Below, piece by piece: positions 22,421 through 33,149 of a stretch of DNA of 64,000 bases. Under the pieces are notes generated by a model. The model did not search any database, was not told where the DNA came from, and saw only the letters and a list, made by a program, of their open reading frames with translations. The stretch's first letter is position 1. Each line of letters starts with the position of its first letter. The position numbers were made by a program, and so were the translations under genes. The stretch is from Aplectana chamaeleonis (lineage: Eukaryota > Nematoda > Chromadorea > Rhabditida > Cosmocercidae), in assembly GCA_029168955.1 (NCBI GenBank), contig JAPDOI010000149.1, forward strand, positions 735,001-799,000. Reading direction: 5' to 3'.

Positions 22421-23822
22421 GACTTACTTGACTTGATCGGTTGGCTTTCGCCTGACGCGGTCATTCCGCATCTTCACCGAGGTGTGCCGTTCTAGTAGTC
22501 AGCCGTGTCCATTTTTCACGGCCTTCAGCCACAATTTGAACACATTTCATCCAGCTGTCACTATTCCATTTCCTGCGAAACGAAACATCGCGCCTGAACT
22601 GTCTTTCGATGCCAAGTGACTTCAAATCCTCTTTAACCACATCCGTCCAGAACTTTCGCCTACGCCCAGGTGGCCGTTTCCAGACAGGATTTGGAAGCAT
22701 TCTTAAAGCGTATTGTACGAGACGATCCGGCATTCTTCTTAGTATATGCCCGACCAGTCGAAGTCGACTTTCCATTGCTGCTTGAGATGGCTTTAGGAGA
22801 TGCTGGCACCTGCCTCGTGTCAAGCGTTGATGTGTTGCGTCGATTTCCTTGTAAAGATCTTCGTTATGGCATACACGCGGCCAGAAAGATCCAAGCAAAC
22901 GCCTAAAAAACTTTCTCTCCGTGCAATCCAACCTTTCCATCTGCGTCTTCGGTGCTGCCCACGTCTCCGATCCGTACATCATGATAGGGCGGATAGCGGA
23001 TAGGTAGACGCGCAACTTGACTTCCTTCGCGATTGTGGTAGACCACAAACACTTGGTTAGAGAATTAAATGCAGACGTAGCTTTCGCACATCGTTGTCGA
23101 ATATCCGCTGCATAACTGCCATCGTTCTTCAGCAAACAGCCCAAATAACAGAAATCGTCTACCAGTTCGATACGTTGTCCGTCCACACAAACTCCCGTTG
23201 AAGGCCTCTGAGAGACCCACATCTGCTTGCATTTGTCGGGACGAAGACGAAGTCCATAGGCTGCGGCATACTTCGAAACGAGGTTCACAATCCTTTGCAG
23301 TTTTGCGTTGTTTTCAGCGATTAACACAATGTCGTCGGCGTACTCCAGGTCGACAAGGGAGCGTCCTGATGGTGTTAGGATCACATCCGCAGGAAACTGT
23401 TCTGCAACTCTACGCATGATGTCATCAACGGCGAAGTTGAAAAGAAAAGGTCCTGCAACGGCTCCTTGCCTTACTCCTGTTTTCACCTCGAAAGCTGACG
23501 TAAGTCCGACAGGTGTACGAACTGCTGCTGTTGTTCCTTTGTTCATGTCCTCGATTAACCGAACATACTTTTCTGGGACTCCATCTGCTCGCAGAGCATT
23601 GAGCAATCGATCACGATGAGGAGAGTCGAACGCGGCTTCAAAGTCCAAAAAAGCAAGCTGTAATGGCTTCGAAAACCTCTGCCACGATTCAATTACTCTT
23701 CTCACGACGAACATTTGGTCGATGGTCGATCTTCCAGGTCGAAAACAGGCTTGCTCATCTACGGTCGTTCCTTCACGATGTTTGATAAGTCGCTCGAGAA
23801 TGATAAGTTCTAAAACCTCGTG
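22421..23822 (-). mobile_element. RTE retrotransposon, copy 2, 5'-truncated
   Basis: The 3' tail AAGTCAAGTAAGTC is at 22421-22434 and homology stops abruptly at about 23820 within the reverse transcriptase. Target duplication CCGCAGT lies at 22414-22420 and 23823-23829. 5' truncation with an intact 3' end is the usual result of incomplete target-primed reverse transcription. Confidence 0.9.
22461..23820 (-). pseudogene. RTE reverse transcriptase, C-terminal two-thirds
   Basis: Open from the truncation point through ERLIKHREGTT, ACFRPGRSTID, FLDFEAAFDSPH and YADDIVLIAEN to TAHLGEDAE. No stop or frameshift falls within the retained part. The endonuclease and the RT N-terminal fingers are missing, so it cannot act alone. 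One fingers residue differs from the other copies (Cys for Gly in the QAGFRPGR box). Confidence 0.9.
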
Positions 23823-24539
23823 CCGCAGTCCTCAATACATAGTGCCGCAATCGTACCGCATTGACGCTGCAGTGACCTCGCATTTGTATCAAATACCGCA
23901 ATAGCGCCGCGATGATTGCGGTACTTCTGCGGAGCTACTGCGGCAAAATCAGAGGGCCGCTGAAACCAGCCATGCCATTTATCGATCCACTCAACCCGGC
24001 TTGCCACGCTTCTCATCAGGGAAGTGCGGAAATGTTTTGAAAAATTTCAGAAGACAGAAATCAGAAAACAGGCCAGAAAACATGAAATTTTCGGAAAAAA
24101 ATACTCATTGCATTTTAACTTTTCTCTAGTGAAGAGAGGATGTAATTCTGAATATCTTTGTCATACTTGTAATATAATATCTACGGAACTGTGCAGATGA
24201 CCTTTAAGGCATTGATAGTAGCAATGACGCGTCAATGACGGATACAACATCATTAAAGACACGCTGAGAGTCTTGGCCGAGAAACAGCCCACCAGGCTCA
24301 TCAACTGATCCTGTCGAGCTGTTTCCCGAGTATTCCTTGATTATTTCTTGGCTGCTAGGTGGCTGCGACCATGTTGTTCGCGAAATAACCGAGGAATAAC
24401 CGAGAAAACGTGGGTAGTTTAACCAACGGCGGTGTTGACATCCAAATCTGCCTCAACAATGCGTCTTATACTCCCATTTGAGAGCATTCTTTCGCGGCAG
24501 GTTTTTTATAAATGCGTATTTTCCTCCTCCTAGTTTGCC

Positions 24540-24773
24540 GCAAAAAGAGCTAATAGTCTCTCGGTGTCCAGCAACTACTTTAAATGCAGAATAAAAGACG
24601 ACAAAACAAGCAATTGTAGAAATCTTGTTAATTGGGGGGCGAGCCGAGACCCAGCAATAGCTCCTTTTTGAGCGTTTTCTCCCCGACTTTCCACTTATTT
24701 TCTATTTTGTGATGACCAGGCCTACCTTCTCGAAAAGATACCACGATAAACTTTTTTATCGCGAACCCTGCCC
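24540..24773. mobile_element. TTAA MITE, left-truncated copy
   Basis: Matches 25460-25703 from GTTAATTGGGGGGC to the terminal TATCGCGAACCCTGCC and abuts the TTAA at 24774-24777, which is shared with the next element. Confidence 0.65.
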
Positions 24774-24777
24774 TTAA

Positions 24778-25256
24778 AGGCAGTGTCTACGATGATTTTC
24801 GTTCCCGAGTTTTCCACTAAATGCAATGCGTTGGGAACCAAGTGTTACCAAAATTACGAAGAAACGGTGAAAAATGCACTAAATCGCCTTATTTCAGAGA
24901 CATTATTTTCCGGCCTGGACTAGTCCCATTGGATGAACATGTTTACGGTGGTTGTCACCGGTAAAAAATGGGGCTAGTTAAAAATGAAAGAATATTTTAG
25001 GCAAAACAGTATTAGTCAGGGTCCGGAGGAAAGAACGGAACAACACGAAATAGAGAATAACAAAATACGAGTCCACAAACGATTTCATTGTCGCAACAGA
25101 CAGTTCCACTAAGAGTAATGAAGCGGGGTGAGAGTAGAGGATTTCGTGCCCTTCCGAAGCGTTTTTCTTTTTCGTTGTCATTTCAGTTCTACTCGGGTGC
25201 CAAACAATCGATTTAGCGATTAATCTCAAAATCGAAAATTATTGTGAACACTGCCT
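24778..25256. mobile_element. TTAA MITE (479 bp)
   Basis: Starts AGGCAGTGTCTACGATGA and ends TTATTGTGAACACTGCCT, between TTAA at 24774-24777 and 25257-25260. It is homologous to 50253-50735 (both contain GTTACCAAAATTACGAAGAA and GGATGAACATGTT or similar). TTAA duplications and inverted AGGCAGTG ends suggest piggyBac-type mobilisation. Confidence 0.85.
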
Positions 25257-25260
25257 TTAA

Positions 25261-25703
25261 AGGCAGGGTTCTCGATAAAATCGGTTGTAGAGCTATCCTC
25301 ATGAAATTGTAGATCTGGCCATCACAAAAGCGAAAATGAGTAAAAAATTACAGAAAAAACGCTTAGTAACAAGTTATGGCTTGGTGTCCTCCCGCCCCCA
25401 AATATCGAGATTTGGGTAAAACCCTGTTTTGTTAACTTCTATTTTAATTCTAAACTAATATCTGAACATTTCTGGAGACTACTGATTACTTTAACAGCAA
25501 AATAAATTGCGGATAAGCAAGTATTAATAAAAATCGCGTTAATTAGGGGGCCGGCCGACACCGGTAATTAGCCGTTATACTTTGTTTTTGAGCGTTTTTC
25601 CCGCGAATTTTCGGGTTTTTTCACTTATTTTCACTTTTGTGATGGCTAAATCTACATTCTCATGAAGAGAGCTCAGAAGTCGTTTTTATCGCGAACCCTG
25701 CCT
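25261..25703. mobile_element. TTAA MITE, second subfamily
   Basis: Starts AGGCAGGGTTCTCGATAAAA and ends TTATCGCGAACCCTGCCT beside TTAA 25704-25707. It shares its left TTAA with the previous element. Confidence 0.8.
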
Positions 25704-25869
25704 TTAAGGCGATGTTTTTGGTGTTGCTGATTCGAGGAAAAGGGCAATCAATCACATAGATGTTTTACAGTTTGTGAGTAGTCTTAATATCTTGGTGTTT
25801 CTGTCAGTGTACAGAACGACGGGCAGCGTGCGCCCTCCGTGCGCGAATCGCGGCAGTTATCCTCTATTT

Positions 25870-25990
25870 CGGAGTGAAATCAACTGTATTCCTTCGCGCG
25901 CGTGTGCAGAGCGAGGTTAGAGACAGCGGGGGAGTGTGGAGGGGGATGAACGCAGTATACGCGCGCGCATGCACGCGACGGACCCGATTA
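25870..25990 (+). repeat. Dispersed GC-rich repeat (inverted copy at 27.60-27.72 kb)
   Basis: TTCGCGCGCGTGTGCAGAGC, GGTTAGAGACAGCG and GCAGTATACGCGCGC match the reverse complement of 27600-27720. No coding potential was seen. Confidence 0.55.
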
Positions 25991-26229
25991 AATTTGGTTC
26001 CGAGATAGAGAATGCCTATTTCCATGTCTGTCCAGCGCGCGAGAGAATTGTTCTACACTCCGTTCCATAAATATACGAACACCCCCGAAATTGCAGTTTC
26101 TGGAGTAACTCTTGAGCTACCAACGTGTCACCACCGTCTTCTTCGACCCCGAAAACCGTAGTTTCTCTTATGGTCAGCTTTTTTGGTGGTACTTTACACA
26201 CCTACACGTCTAGGGCATGAATTTCGACC

Positions 26230-27145
26230 GTTCCATAAATATACGAACACCGACTAAAAACTGCAGGTTTACCGGCGAATATTGGGTAACTATCTTCAAT
26301 AACATTTCAATATGAGGTAAAACTATCGTTGGGAAAAGCAACATCGAATATTCTGTTAGCTAGGCAGTAGTAAAATTTTTTAAGTAGGATTTGATCAGAA
26401 AAGGATTATGAAGCTGTCCAGGAGATACCAGAATCCCTTACGTCTCTTGTAGCGTATAAACGGTGCAAGATGACCTCACAAGACTTGTTGGTACTTCAAG
26501 AAGTCCATTCTACTACTCACAGAAGCAGCACCGACCGTGCCGCCGCTGCGGTATGTCGCTTTGATCACTGCGCTTCCTTCATCGGAACTCCCCCAACCAG
26601 ATAAGTCTGGTTCCTTCCTCAAATCACTCCAAATGTATCGTTTTGAGGCAACTCCCCGATTATCTTTCGTCCGCAAAGATAAATTGGAATCCTTTCCCAA
26701 ATTTTAGAATGCTTTAATTGAATTCGACCCAAGGAGTGAAGCTTGTTCCAATTCCTGCTCACGTTCAGGCGAATGAATTCGGACCTGTCGGTTGCATGAT
26801 GCTCCTCAAGGGGCTTCTTTCTTCGAATTCCTGTCTATGTTATAGTCGCTGTGGATGGAACATGGAACACTACATGTGTTCCATAAGAGTTAAAAATCTG
26901 CAGAATTGAGAAAATGCAGGCAGCGGAGCGCTCCTATTGACCAGCAACTTGTCGCACACCTTGTCTGCCGACGTAGCGAGCCTGGCTCACTGCTGTTCCT
27001 CTCGAAGGAAGGTGGAACAGCGTGTCATGATTGGATCTTGCCCATTTCTGGTCGGCCTATTGAAATGAAGCTTGAATAGAAAATCTTTCCTGAGAAATCT
27101 TTCAAGACAAGCGCGATTCTGCAAGTGTTCGTATATTTATGGAAC
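26230..27145. mobile_element. Inverted-repeat element with ends GTTCCATAAATATACGAACA
   Basis: The 21-bp end GTTCCATAAATATACGAACA(C) at 26230 is inverted at 27145. Its interior around 26300-26900 matches 33150-34095 in reverse (for example GGCGAATGAATTCGGACCTG against the 33.35 kb segment, and GCTAGGCAGT). A further forward copy of the end sequence is at 26063 with its own short body. The size and A/T-rich inverted ends resemble Tc1/mariner-type elements, but no intact transposase is present. Confidence 0.6.
26935..27078 (+). pseudogene. Decayed coding fragment, APIDQQL peptide
   Basis: Reads SAPIDQQLVAHLVCRRSEPG, then LLFLSKEGGTACHDW. The minus frame at 30623-30883 gives the same peptide with a few substitutions. 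Conservation at the amino-acid level indicates descent from one coding sequence, probably of a transposon. I do not recognise the protein. Confidence 0.5.
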
Positions 27146-27149
27146 AGAG

Positions 27150-28060
27150 TTCGGCACGAGGTGTGGACAAGGCTAAATTTACTCAGTCCCCCCCCCTCCA
27201 ATAGCAAACTTTTGGCGATTTTCTCAGACCCCCTCCCAGAAGCGTTAACAGGTCAAATTTTTGGCGAGTTTCTCGGTCCCCCTCCCATGAGCGTTATTTG
27301 TCTGTTTTTGTTGTAAATTGAAAGAAGAGAAACAACTTATTTGAAAGATGTATGATTTAAAGAAGAAGAACCATTCGAAAAACAAGACATTGACAACGAA
27401 ATAGGTGGCGGACAAGGCTTTTCTTGACATATTACATGAAGTTTCCTGCATTTTTGAACAACTTAGCCATAGCAAATGGTTTTGATTATAGGCTCTCCTG
27501 TTGAAAATAAGGCAAAGGTTTGGACGTGTATTCAGAAATTGTGAATAATTTTTGTGGAAAGCTGAGGTATCCTCTGTTTCCAAGTGGAATTTATTTACGT
27601 CCATCGCGTGCGTCTGCGCGCGTATGCTGCTTCTCCTTCTTCACACACTTTCTCGCTGTCTCTACCCTCGTTCCGCACAAGCGCGCGAGGGAACAGAGTA
27701 AATTTTGATGTGGAACCAGAGGACATGCGGTGGAAGAGAAGAGTGGTGAAGTTGAAGTGATTGGCTAAGTCCAAGAATACGAGATGTATTGAAGAAATAA
27801 TTGTGTTTTCAAATTAATATGAGTTCGTAAGTTTATTTCGCAAGTCCAACAAAAACAGATCACTTCAGATGTATGGACTGCTAGTTGGAAAGAGCTCTTA
27901 TCTGGTTACGTTACGAATTTCATTCTCCGGAACCCACTCATACACGAAACACACGACACGGTTTCGATCCCGCAAGGTGCTTAATTTCTGCAAGACGTTC
28001 GACCTCACATTTTTTTTTGCAAAGTAAGCGCCACGAAAGTAGGATAGTCGAGTCGAGAGT
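27150..28060. repeat. Dispersed repeat with GAGGTGTGGACAAGGC start
   Basis: GAGGTGTGGACAAGGCTAAA, polyC and GCGATTTTCTCAGACCCCC recur at 49790-49930 (inverted) and in weaker form at 45840-45960 and 48700-48800. The distal part (TATGAGTTCGTAAGTTTATT and ACCCACTCATACACGA at 27815-27945) matches 49115-49330. No gene was seen. Confidence 0.55.
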
Positions 28061-28095
28061 GGTATATTTACCCTATATACAAACTTTCTAAGAAG

Positions 28096-28290
28096 ATGGA
28101 CGCTGAAAGGCACTGCATTGTATGGCCCACACCTGCAGCAGGCGTGTTCCTGCTGGAAGACCACATTGTTGCAAGGAATGAGTCAGGAGAATACGACGTT
28201 ACCTCAGCGTGCAATGAACTCCCTAATCCTGTTTCAGTAGATGTAGTAAAAAAGAGGTCCTCGTGCACCAAGAGCACAATTTCATGCTGA
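28096..28290 (+). CDS. Hypothetical 64-codon frame in a dispersed repeat
   Basis: Reads MDAERHCIVWPTPAAGVFLL and ends KRSSCTKSTISC. Its middle, TSACNELPNPV, is also encoded on the minus strand near 21.28 kb. I recognise no domain and see no signal peptide. It is probably a remnant exon of a mobile element. The opposite strand is also open, so the strand choice is uncertain. Confidence 0.2.
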   Translation: MDAERHCIVWPTPAAGVFLLEDHIVARNESGEYDVTSACNELPNPVSVDVVKKRSSCTKSTISC

Positions 28291-28960
28291 GAAAGTAACT
28301 GACTACGAGGAATCTATTGAAAAATTTTTCAATTTTTTTTTTCAAACTTTTTTCAAATTCTATTCCAATCGATTCCCCATAGTCAGTTACTGCTGTAGCC
28401 ATTTTGCGCGCGATCGAATGCATGAGCGGCCTCTTGCTCGAGGGTTTTTCCCCTGTGAGCGTCATTCGGTCTAAGGAAGGAGGTTGTTTCTGTCTTTTGA
28501 TTTTTGATGTAGGTATTAATTTTGCATAGGCCAAAACTACTAAGGCGCATCTTCTGAACGTAGTCTCTATCTGCCGGATCTGATCTCAGAGGAATTAAGA
28601 AATTTAGTTTTCTACTGAATGCGATTTTGAAATTTTGATTACGACAATCGATTCCTCATAGTTGATAACGTGTAATATTTATTTTTCATCAGAGGAGTTT
28701 GTTTACATTGAAGATCTAGGCGAAGCAATGTTCGAAAACGCCCAACTTTGAAATTGTATAACATAAAAAAATTCTGAAAGTTCTAGAAGCGAGCACCTGA
28801 GTTTTCTGGGGAGCTCAAGCGGTAAAAATTCAAGAAACGGCAAAATGGTTTTTGTGTTCCGATCTATCTCGATTCTTACGTGGACAACCTCATATGTTTC
28901 TTCTGTATTTGTCACGAAGAAACAACCTTCAACGCAAAAACTACGCAACTATGAGGGAAA
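28190..28960 (-). repeat. Dispersed repeat, copy 2 (inverted relative to 20.58-21.31 kb)
   Basis: Begins at GACGTTACCTCAGCG and contains the reverse complements of the landmarks listed for copy 1, with many substitutions. No TIRs could be fixed. Confidence 0.7.
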
Positions 28961-29079
28961 TGAACTTGTGACGCTCATGCCATAACGGCGCGCACGCCAA
29001 CTACTGCAATTTGCACGTGTTAACGTGACCTCAACCCTATGAAGTAATGAAACATGCATAGTTAAATGTAAAAACCACA

Positions 29080-29150
29080 GGCTTACTCGAGGACTGGACC
29101 CGGGACGCTCCTCCCGTGATAGCGCGTACACCAACTGCTCCAGACATGGG
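29080..29150 (-). mobile_element. tRNA-derived SINE-like segment
   Basis: On the minus strand TGGAGCAGTTGGTGTACGCG resembles a Pol III A-box and GGGTCCAGTCCTCG, about 35 nt downstream, resembles a B-box. Acceptor-stem pairing is not evident, so this is not a working tRNA gene. Confidence 0.35.
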
Positions 29151-29499
29151 CTGCGCCTTCTCCCCGATTGAGTGCTATGACGGTCCGCCATACTGATCAC
29201 TGCGTTAAACCTACCACAAATCGGAAGGATTTGAGACCATTGATCGATCCATAGGGTGCCGATATCAACGCACGAAGCACTTCCCACTATCGCCTTTTCA
29301 ATGCACTGTTTTATTATGTTTTCCTGTTATTGTACCGCCCGTAAATTCGTTTTTTTTGTATTTTACCGCGAACGCTTGCTGAAGCTTTTCTTATTTCTAT
29401 CGAATCGCCCTTCCGCTCCTCCGAGTGGCCTGTTTATTTTGATTGCCCTTTCCATATTCACTATGCTAAATATTCTAATGTTATCATTTATTGTGGTTT

Positions 29500-29850
29500 T
29501 AAATATACGAACACCCTCGAAATTGAGGTTTCGAAAGTCGCATCAAACTATGAGCTACAAAATTGCCACCACTGTTTTTTGCTACCCTGAAACCGTGGCC
29601 TCGTTTATAGTTAGCCTCTTTGTCCATGTTTCACACACCTACCATTCATTTCCCAGCTACTCGCAGTCGTATTATCACAATCGTAGATGCGAAGCGGTTG
29701 TTTTTCGAAATGTCCAACTATGAAAATGAAGAGATCATTCTCAAAACCGCACCACTTCTGTGATTGTGATACAGAAAACTGCGAGTAGCGGGGAGATGGA
29801 TGTTATGTGACCTGGACATGATTTTCGACCGTTCCATAAATAAGCGAACA
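29500..29850. repeat. Copy of the TCCATAAATATACGAACA repeat body
   Basis: AAATATACGAACACCCTCGA at 29504 and GTTCCATAAATAAGCGAACA at 29831 flank a body that matches 26063-26230 (GAAACCGTGG, CACACCTACC). The middle carries extra sequence at 29655-29790 with the inverted pair CTACTCGCAGT/ACTGCGAGTAG. Confidence 0.5.
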
Positions 29851-29869
29851 TTTGCAGAGCCATGCTTTT

Positions 29870-30622
29870 CTCTAGAGGCTCATTCATAGCAGGTCGCTTC
29901 GACTAGTCGCGGCACTGCCAACAGTTACAAAAACCATCGCGCCAACAGATCTTGCCCTGAGTCGCGACGGTTTGGAACAGTTTGTAGTTTTACTGGGGAT
30001 CGCCGAGCGACTGGGGTATTTCATAGCGGGTCGAAGCGACCTGCTTGATTTTGTAAGGTCGCTTCGACTAATCGCGTCGCTTCCATGATGGAAGCGATTC
30101 GTCTAGTCGAAGCGACTAGTCCGCAATCTTCCGTCACAACCTTGCGTATGTGGCGCAAAATTGCAGACGTCACAGTTCACTCGCATAAAATACGGCATGT
30201 GAAAGGGAAAAAACGTGTATTTATCATACATCAAGGATTATAGAGATGAGGAAGTTCAATAAGGCTACCGAGAAATCACATTTCATGAAGAGCTTGCGGC
30301 TATTACTAATGTTAGTTGAAGTTTTATGTTGCTGTACAAGCAAATTGCATCCCGTCGTCTTTTGATGCCATGGTTTTGTTGGAAAAGTATGCAAGACTAA
30401 TTTATTTAGAACACTAAGGCACCGAAGTCACAAAAAATCTGGAGGAATCAGCAAAAACCGAGAAAATTTTTTTTCAATTCTTGCAGCGTTGTCCGCAATT
30501 GTCCGTATTTTTTACGCAAGCTGCGGCCGCCCGAGCGACTCGAAATCAGTGGACGAAGCGATTTGAAATCGCTTCGTCCAGCGATTTGAAATCGCGGCAG
30601 TTTTGTTGGTCGCTTCGACCTT
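29870..30622. repeat. Palindrome-rich GTCGCTTCGAC locus
   Basis: GTCGCTTCGAC and its complement occur repeatedly. At about 30060-30118 two arms of about 27 bp (GTCGCTTCGACTA...GTCGCTTCC against GGAAGCGA...TAGTCGAAGCGAC) face each other across ATGAT. At 30553-30581 GGACGAAGCGATTTG is followed by AAATCGCTTCGTCC, a near-perfect palindrome. No gene was seen. It resembles the arms of the other inverted-repeat elements, with its own motif. Confidence 0.6.
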
Positions 30623-30883
30623 CTAATGCTTGATATTGATAGACCGGTCGTAAATGGACAACATCCAATCATGTACTGCCGTTCCACCTTTCTCCGAGAG
30701 GAACAGCAAAAAATCAAGCTCGCTACGCCGGCACACAAGGTGTGCGGCAAGTTGCTGGTCAATCGGAGCGGTCAGCTGCCTACATTTTATTAATTCTGCA
30801 GATTTCTGACTCTTATATAGCGCATGCAAGTCCTCAGACATTGGGAGCAGCGGACGGCTGGCGAAAATTCGCCAGTTGCTCAA
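30623..30883 (-). pseudogene. Decayed coding fragment, second copy of the APIDQQL peptide
   Basis: Minus-strand frame with KCRQLTAPIDQQLAAHLVCR and LLFLSEKGGTAVHDWMLS, the counterpart of 26935-27078 on the plus strand. The left end of the CTCAG element at 30833 lies inside the upstream part of this frame, so only 30640-30790 is shared. Identity unknown. Confidence 0.45.
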
Positions 30884-31782
30884 CAGCTGGGTGACACCTG
30901 GCTTTTAGCTGGCCAGTGACAATCACGAGGCCGACAGTTGGCATACACTCGTCATGTCATTTAATGCAAGCGGCGGACGGCCAGCGAATATGTGCCAGTT
31001 GCCTAAAAGCTGGATGATAACTGGCATTTAGCTGGCAATCGGCAATTACGAGGCCGACAGCTGGCTCATACTTGGCATCTCAATTAGTGCGAGCGGCGAA
31101 CCGCTGGCGAAAATGTGCCAGCTGCCTGAAAGCTGCGTGATAACTTGCATTCAGCTGGCAAGGGCAATCGAACCTCGAAATTACTGAGTGCATGAAAACG
31201 CAGTTATACACCAATCGGCACTCGGCTGGCGCTCAACCGCCCAGTGGCCTTCGCTTGGCGCTGAGTCGTCACATGACTGGCACTCGAGAGAGCACGTTTT
31301 AAAATGTTATAGTTGTTTCTCTGACTTCATTGATAAGCTCAGCCGGTATATAAGGCGATTCAGTGCAATGAGTGCTCACTCGTCACCTTGATGCCGGCCC
31401 TGCAAGGTGACGTGAAGTCTCTCTACGGAGGCTAGCATATTTTCTGCAGCTGAGGAGAAAGTCCCCACGGCTTGGGGGGGGGGGGGGAGGGGGGGGGGGT
31501 GCCTTACCCCAGACCGTTGCGTAGGCGATCTCCCACGCAACGATCTGCGGTGAGGGGCCCACCCCGATTCATCGGTCTGGCAAGAGACTGGCGGACCACT
31601 GGCGAATGATTGCTCAACAGCGGGCTGCTAGGTAGTAGACAAGAGACTGCCAGCGGTCGGGCAGCGTCCTGGCGGACTGCTGGCAGGGTTTTGGCGGACC
31701 GCCGGCTAATTTCTGTCCGATACCGGGAATGGTTTTTGCTCGCCAGGTTAATGCCGGCGGTCTGTCAATCCCAATGTCTGAG
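30833..31782 (+). mobile_element. CTCAG-type inverted-repeat element with TATA core, copy at 31 kb
   Basis: Ends CTCAGACATTGGGA at 30833 and TCCCAATGTCTGAG at 31782, flanked by TC on both sides. The left arm is nearly three tandem copies of a 123-bp unit (30840-31185, motifs GGCTGGCGAAAATTCGCC, GCTGGATGATAACTGGC, GGCCGACAGCTGGC). The right arm has GCCAG/CTGGC repeats at 31570-31760. Core: GGTATATAAGGCG at 31346, stem GTCACCTTG...CAAGGTGAC (31383-31412), AGCATATTTTCTGCAGC (Sm-like position, degenerate), CCCCACGGCTTG plus a G tract of 14 G, A, 11 G (31474-31499), and hairpin CAGACCGTTGCGT...ACGCAACGATCTG (31509-31547). No protein seen. Confidence 0.72.
31347..31353 (+). promoter_or_regulatory. 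TATA box of the 31-kb core
   Basis: TATATAA followed by GGCG at the conserved place of the core. Confidence 0.45.
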
Positions 31783-32754
31783 TCTGTCATTCTTGTGGCC
31801 AAATGAACCCATTCATTCATTCATTCATTCATTCATTCATTCAACGACTTTATTGTGGAAATAAAGAAACATACATTTACACGTATGTGAATGAGATTCT
31901 TTGTTAAAGTAAAAAAGATGCATAAAAATCGTTTTCTCCACGTTTTAGGCCTCGGTCACAGTTGCCGATCGGCGTAGCCGGCCCGGTCTATAATAAATGG
32001 CTCAGAACGTCGGAGGGCCGCGCCCCCGTAACCACCACTGACCCAGGCGGGGCCCCCCTGCGCGCCTGGCGCCCTTATGGTCCCCGCCCCAGCCCTATGG
32101 GCGCGACGCCCGGACATCCTGGCAAAAAGGGCGCGGGGCCCGGACGATTTCTACTGTCATTGAATCAGCCTTCGCCGTTTTCGCTCGTTTTTCGCCCAGA
32201 AGAGGGAGAATCGATCATTTTCGATCCCCCTAACTTGAGAGAATGATTTATTACTTAAATGACGTCATCAATTTTGTAGCAATCAACAAATTAATTAAAA
32301 TTTTTATTTCACAATCCAACAATAAATTACTTGGGCATAACAAAAATCGTAATGTTATTCCCTAGCGCTCTAATCTTCACCGGTTTTAGAAACACGTGAA
32401 CAGAAATACATGTCTATCGAAATACACACAAAACAGAATCGCCCTCGAAAAAGCACTACATAACAACAAGGTATAAAAAATCTAATCTTCTTCCCTAGAA
32501 CTCTGATCTTCGCCAGTTTCAGAAATACGAGAACTGATGTGCACTGTAGAGAGGGCCGAATATTTTCAAATAATCCGATAAATCGATTCCTCGCTCCAAT
32601 CTCGAAATACCGTATTTCCTGTTATTGAACACCCGGGTGTGCTATTTTCAACCTCCGCCAAAAGGGAGGTTCAAATAGAGGGAGAGGCTCTAATTTTCAA
32701 CCGAGATTTCTAGAGTCAATATGGGCAACCGAAGTTTATAAGGCAAACCAAAGG
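31783..32754. other. Stretch without a supported gene; ATTC microsatellite
   Basis: 31811-31843 is an (ATTC)n repeat. 31955-32150 is GC-rich (GGGGCCC-type blocks). At 32355-32530 two copies of a 139-bp period occur (CCCTAGCGCTCTAATCTTCA and CCCTAGAACTCTGATCTTCG). No gene recognised. Confidence 0.5.
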
Positions 32755-32993
32755 GAATGATCAAGTGAAGGAAGTGCTGATAAGTGAGCTGATCGCTTCA
32801 TTGCACTGATAGGTATCATCCTTCTAGCGGTCAATTACTCCACGCTCAAGAATCAGCGTAAGCAAGAGAGGGCCTATTTTGGCTCAAAAAAGCGTCTTTC
32901 GTGTTCTTTTTAAGCATGCCTTGCTACATAGAACACCAGACTTTCCGGAAACCGTAGAGATATCGGAAGTGAAATTTATCGTGAACACTGCCT
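32755..32993. mobile_element. TTAA MITE, right end only
   Basis: Ends TTATCGTGAACACTGCCT beside TTAA 32994-32997. The body GATCAAGTGAAGGAAGTGCT and GGGCCTATTTTGGCTCAAAA matches 57497-57733. Confidence 0.65.
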
Positions 32994-33149
32994 TTAAGAA
33001 ATGAATGATATCCATGATATCGTTCCACATAATTCATACATATTGACCGCGTCAGCCACAGCTGGCCACACCGGGTGTTTTTTGCAACCTCCATCATCCA
33101 TGTTTTTCATAATTATTGCCCAGGTTTGCCTTTTTCGTCCGGGTTGGCC

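Larger units (their letters stand above)
22376..23956. mobile_element. Short CCGCAG inverted-repeat element interrupted by an RTE copy
   Basis: Left arm CCTCTGAGAGAACTAGCCGC plus AGTAGTACCGCAG (22376-22410). The right arm, read on the other strand from 23956, is CCTCTGATTTTGCCGCAGTA plus GCTCCGCAG. Without the RTE the element is about 180 bp. GC-rich CCGCA repeats fill both arms. Confidence 0.5.

Noticed and set aside
31474..31499. G tracts as assembly artefacts
   Set aside because: G or C runs recur at the same place in three related elements, so they are a real feature, though exact lengths may be unreliable.
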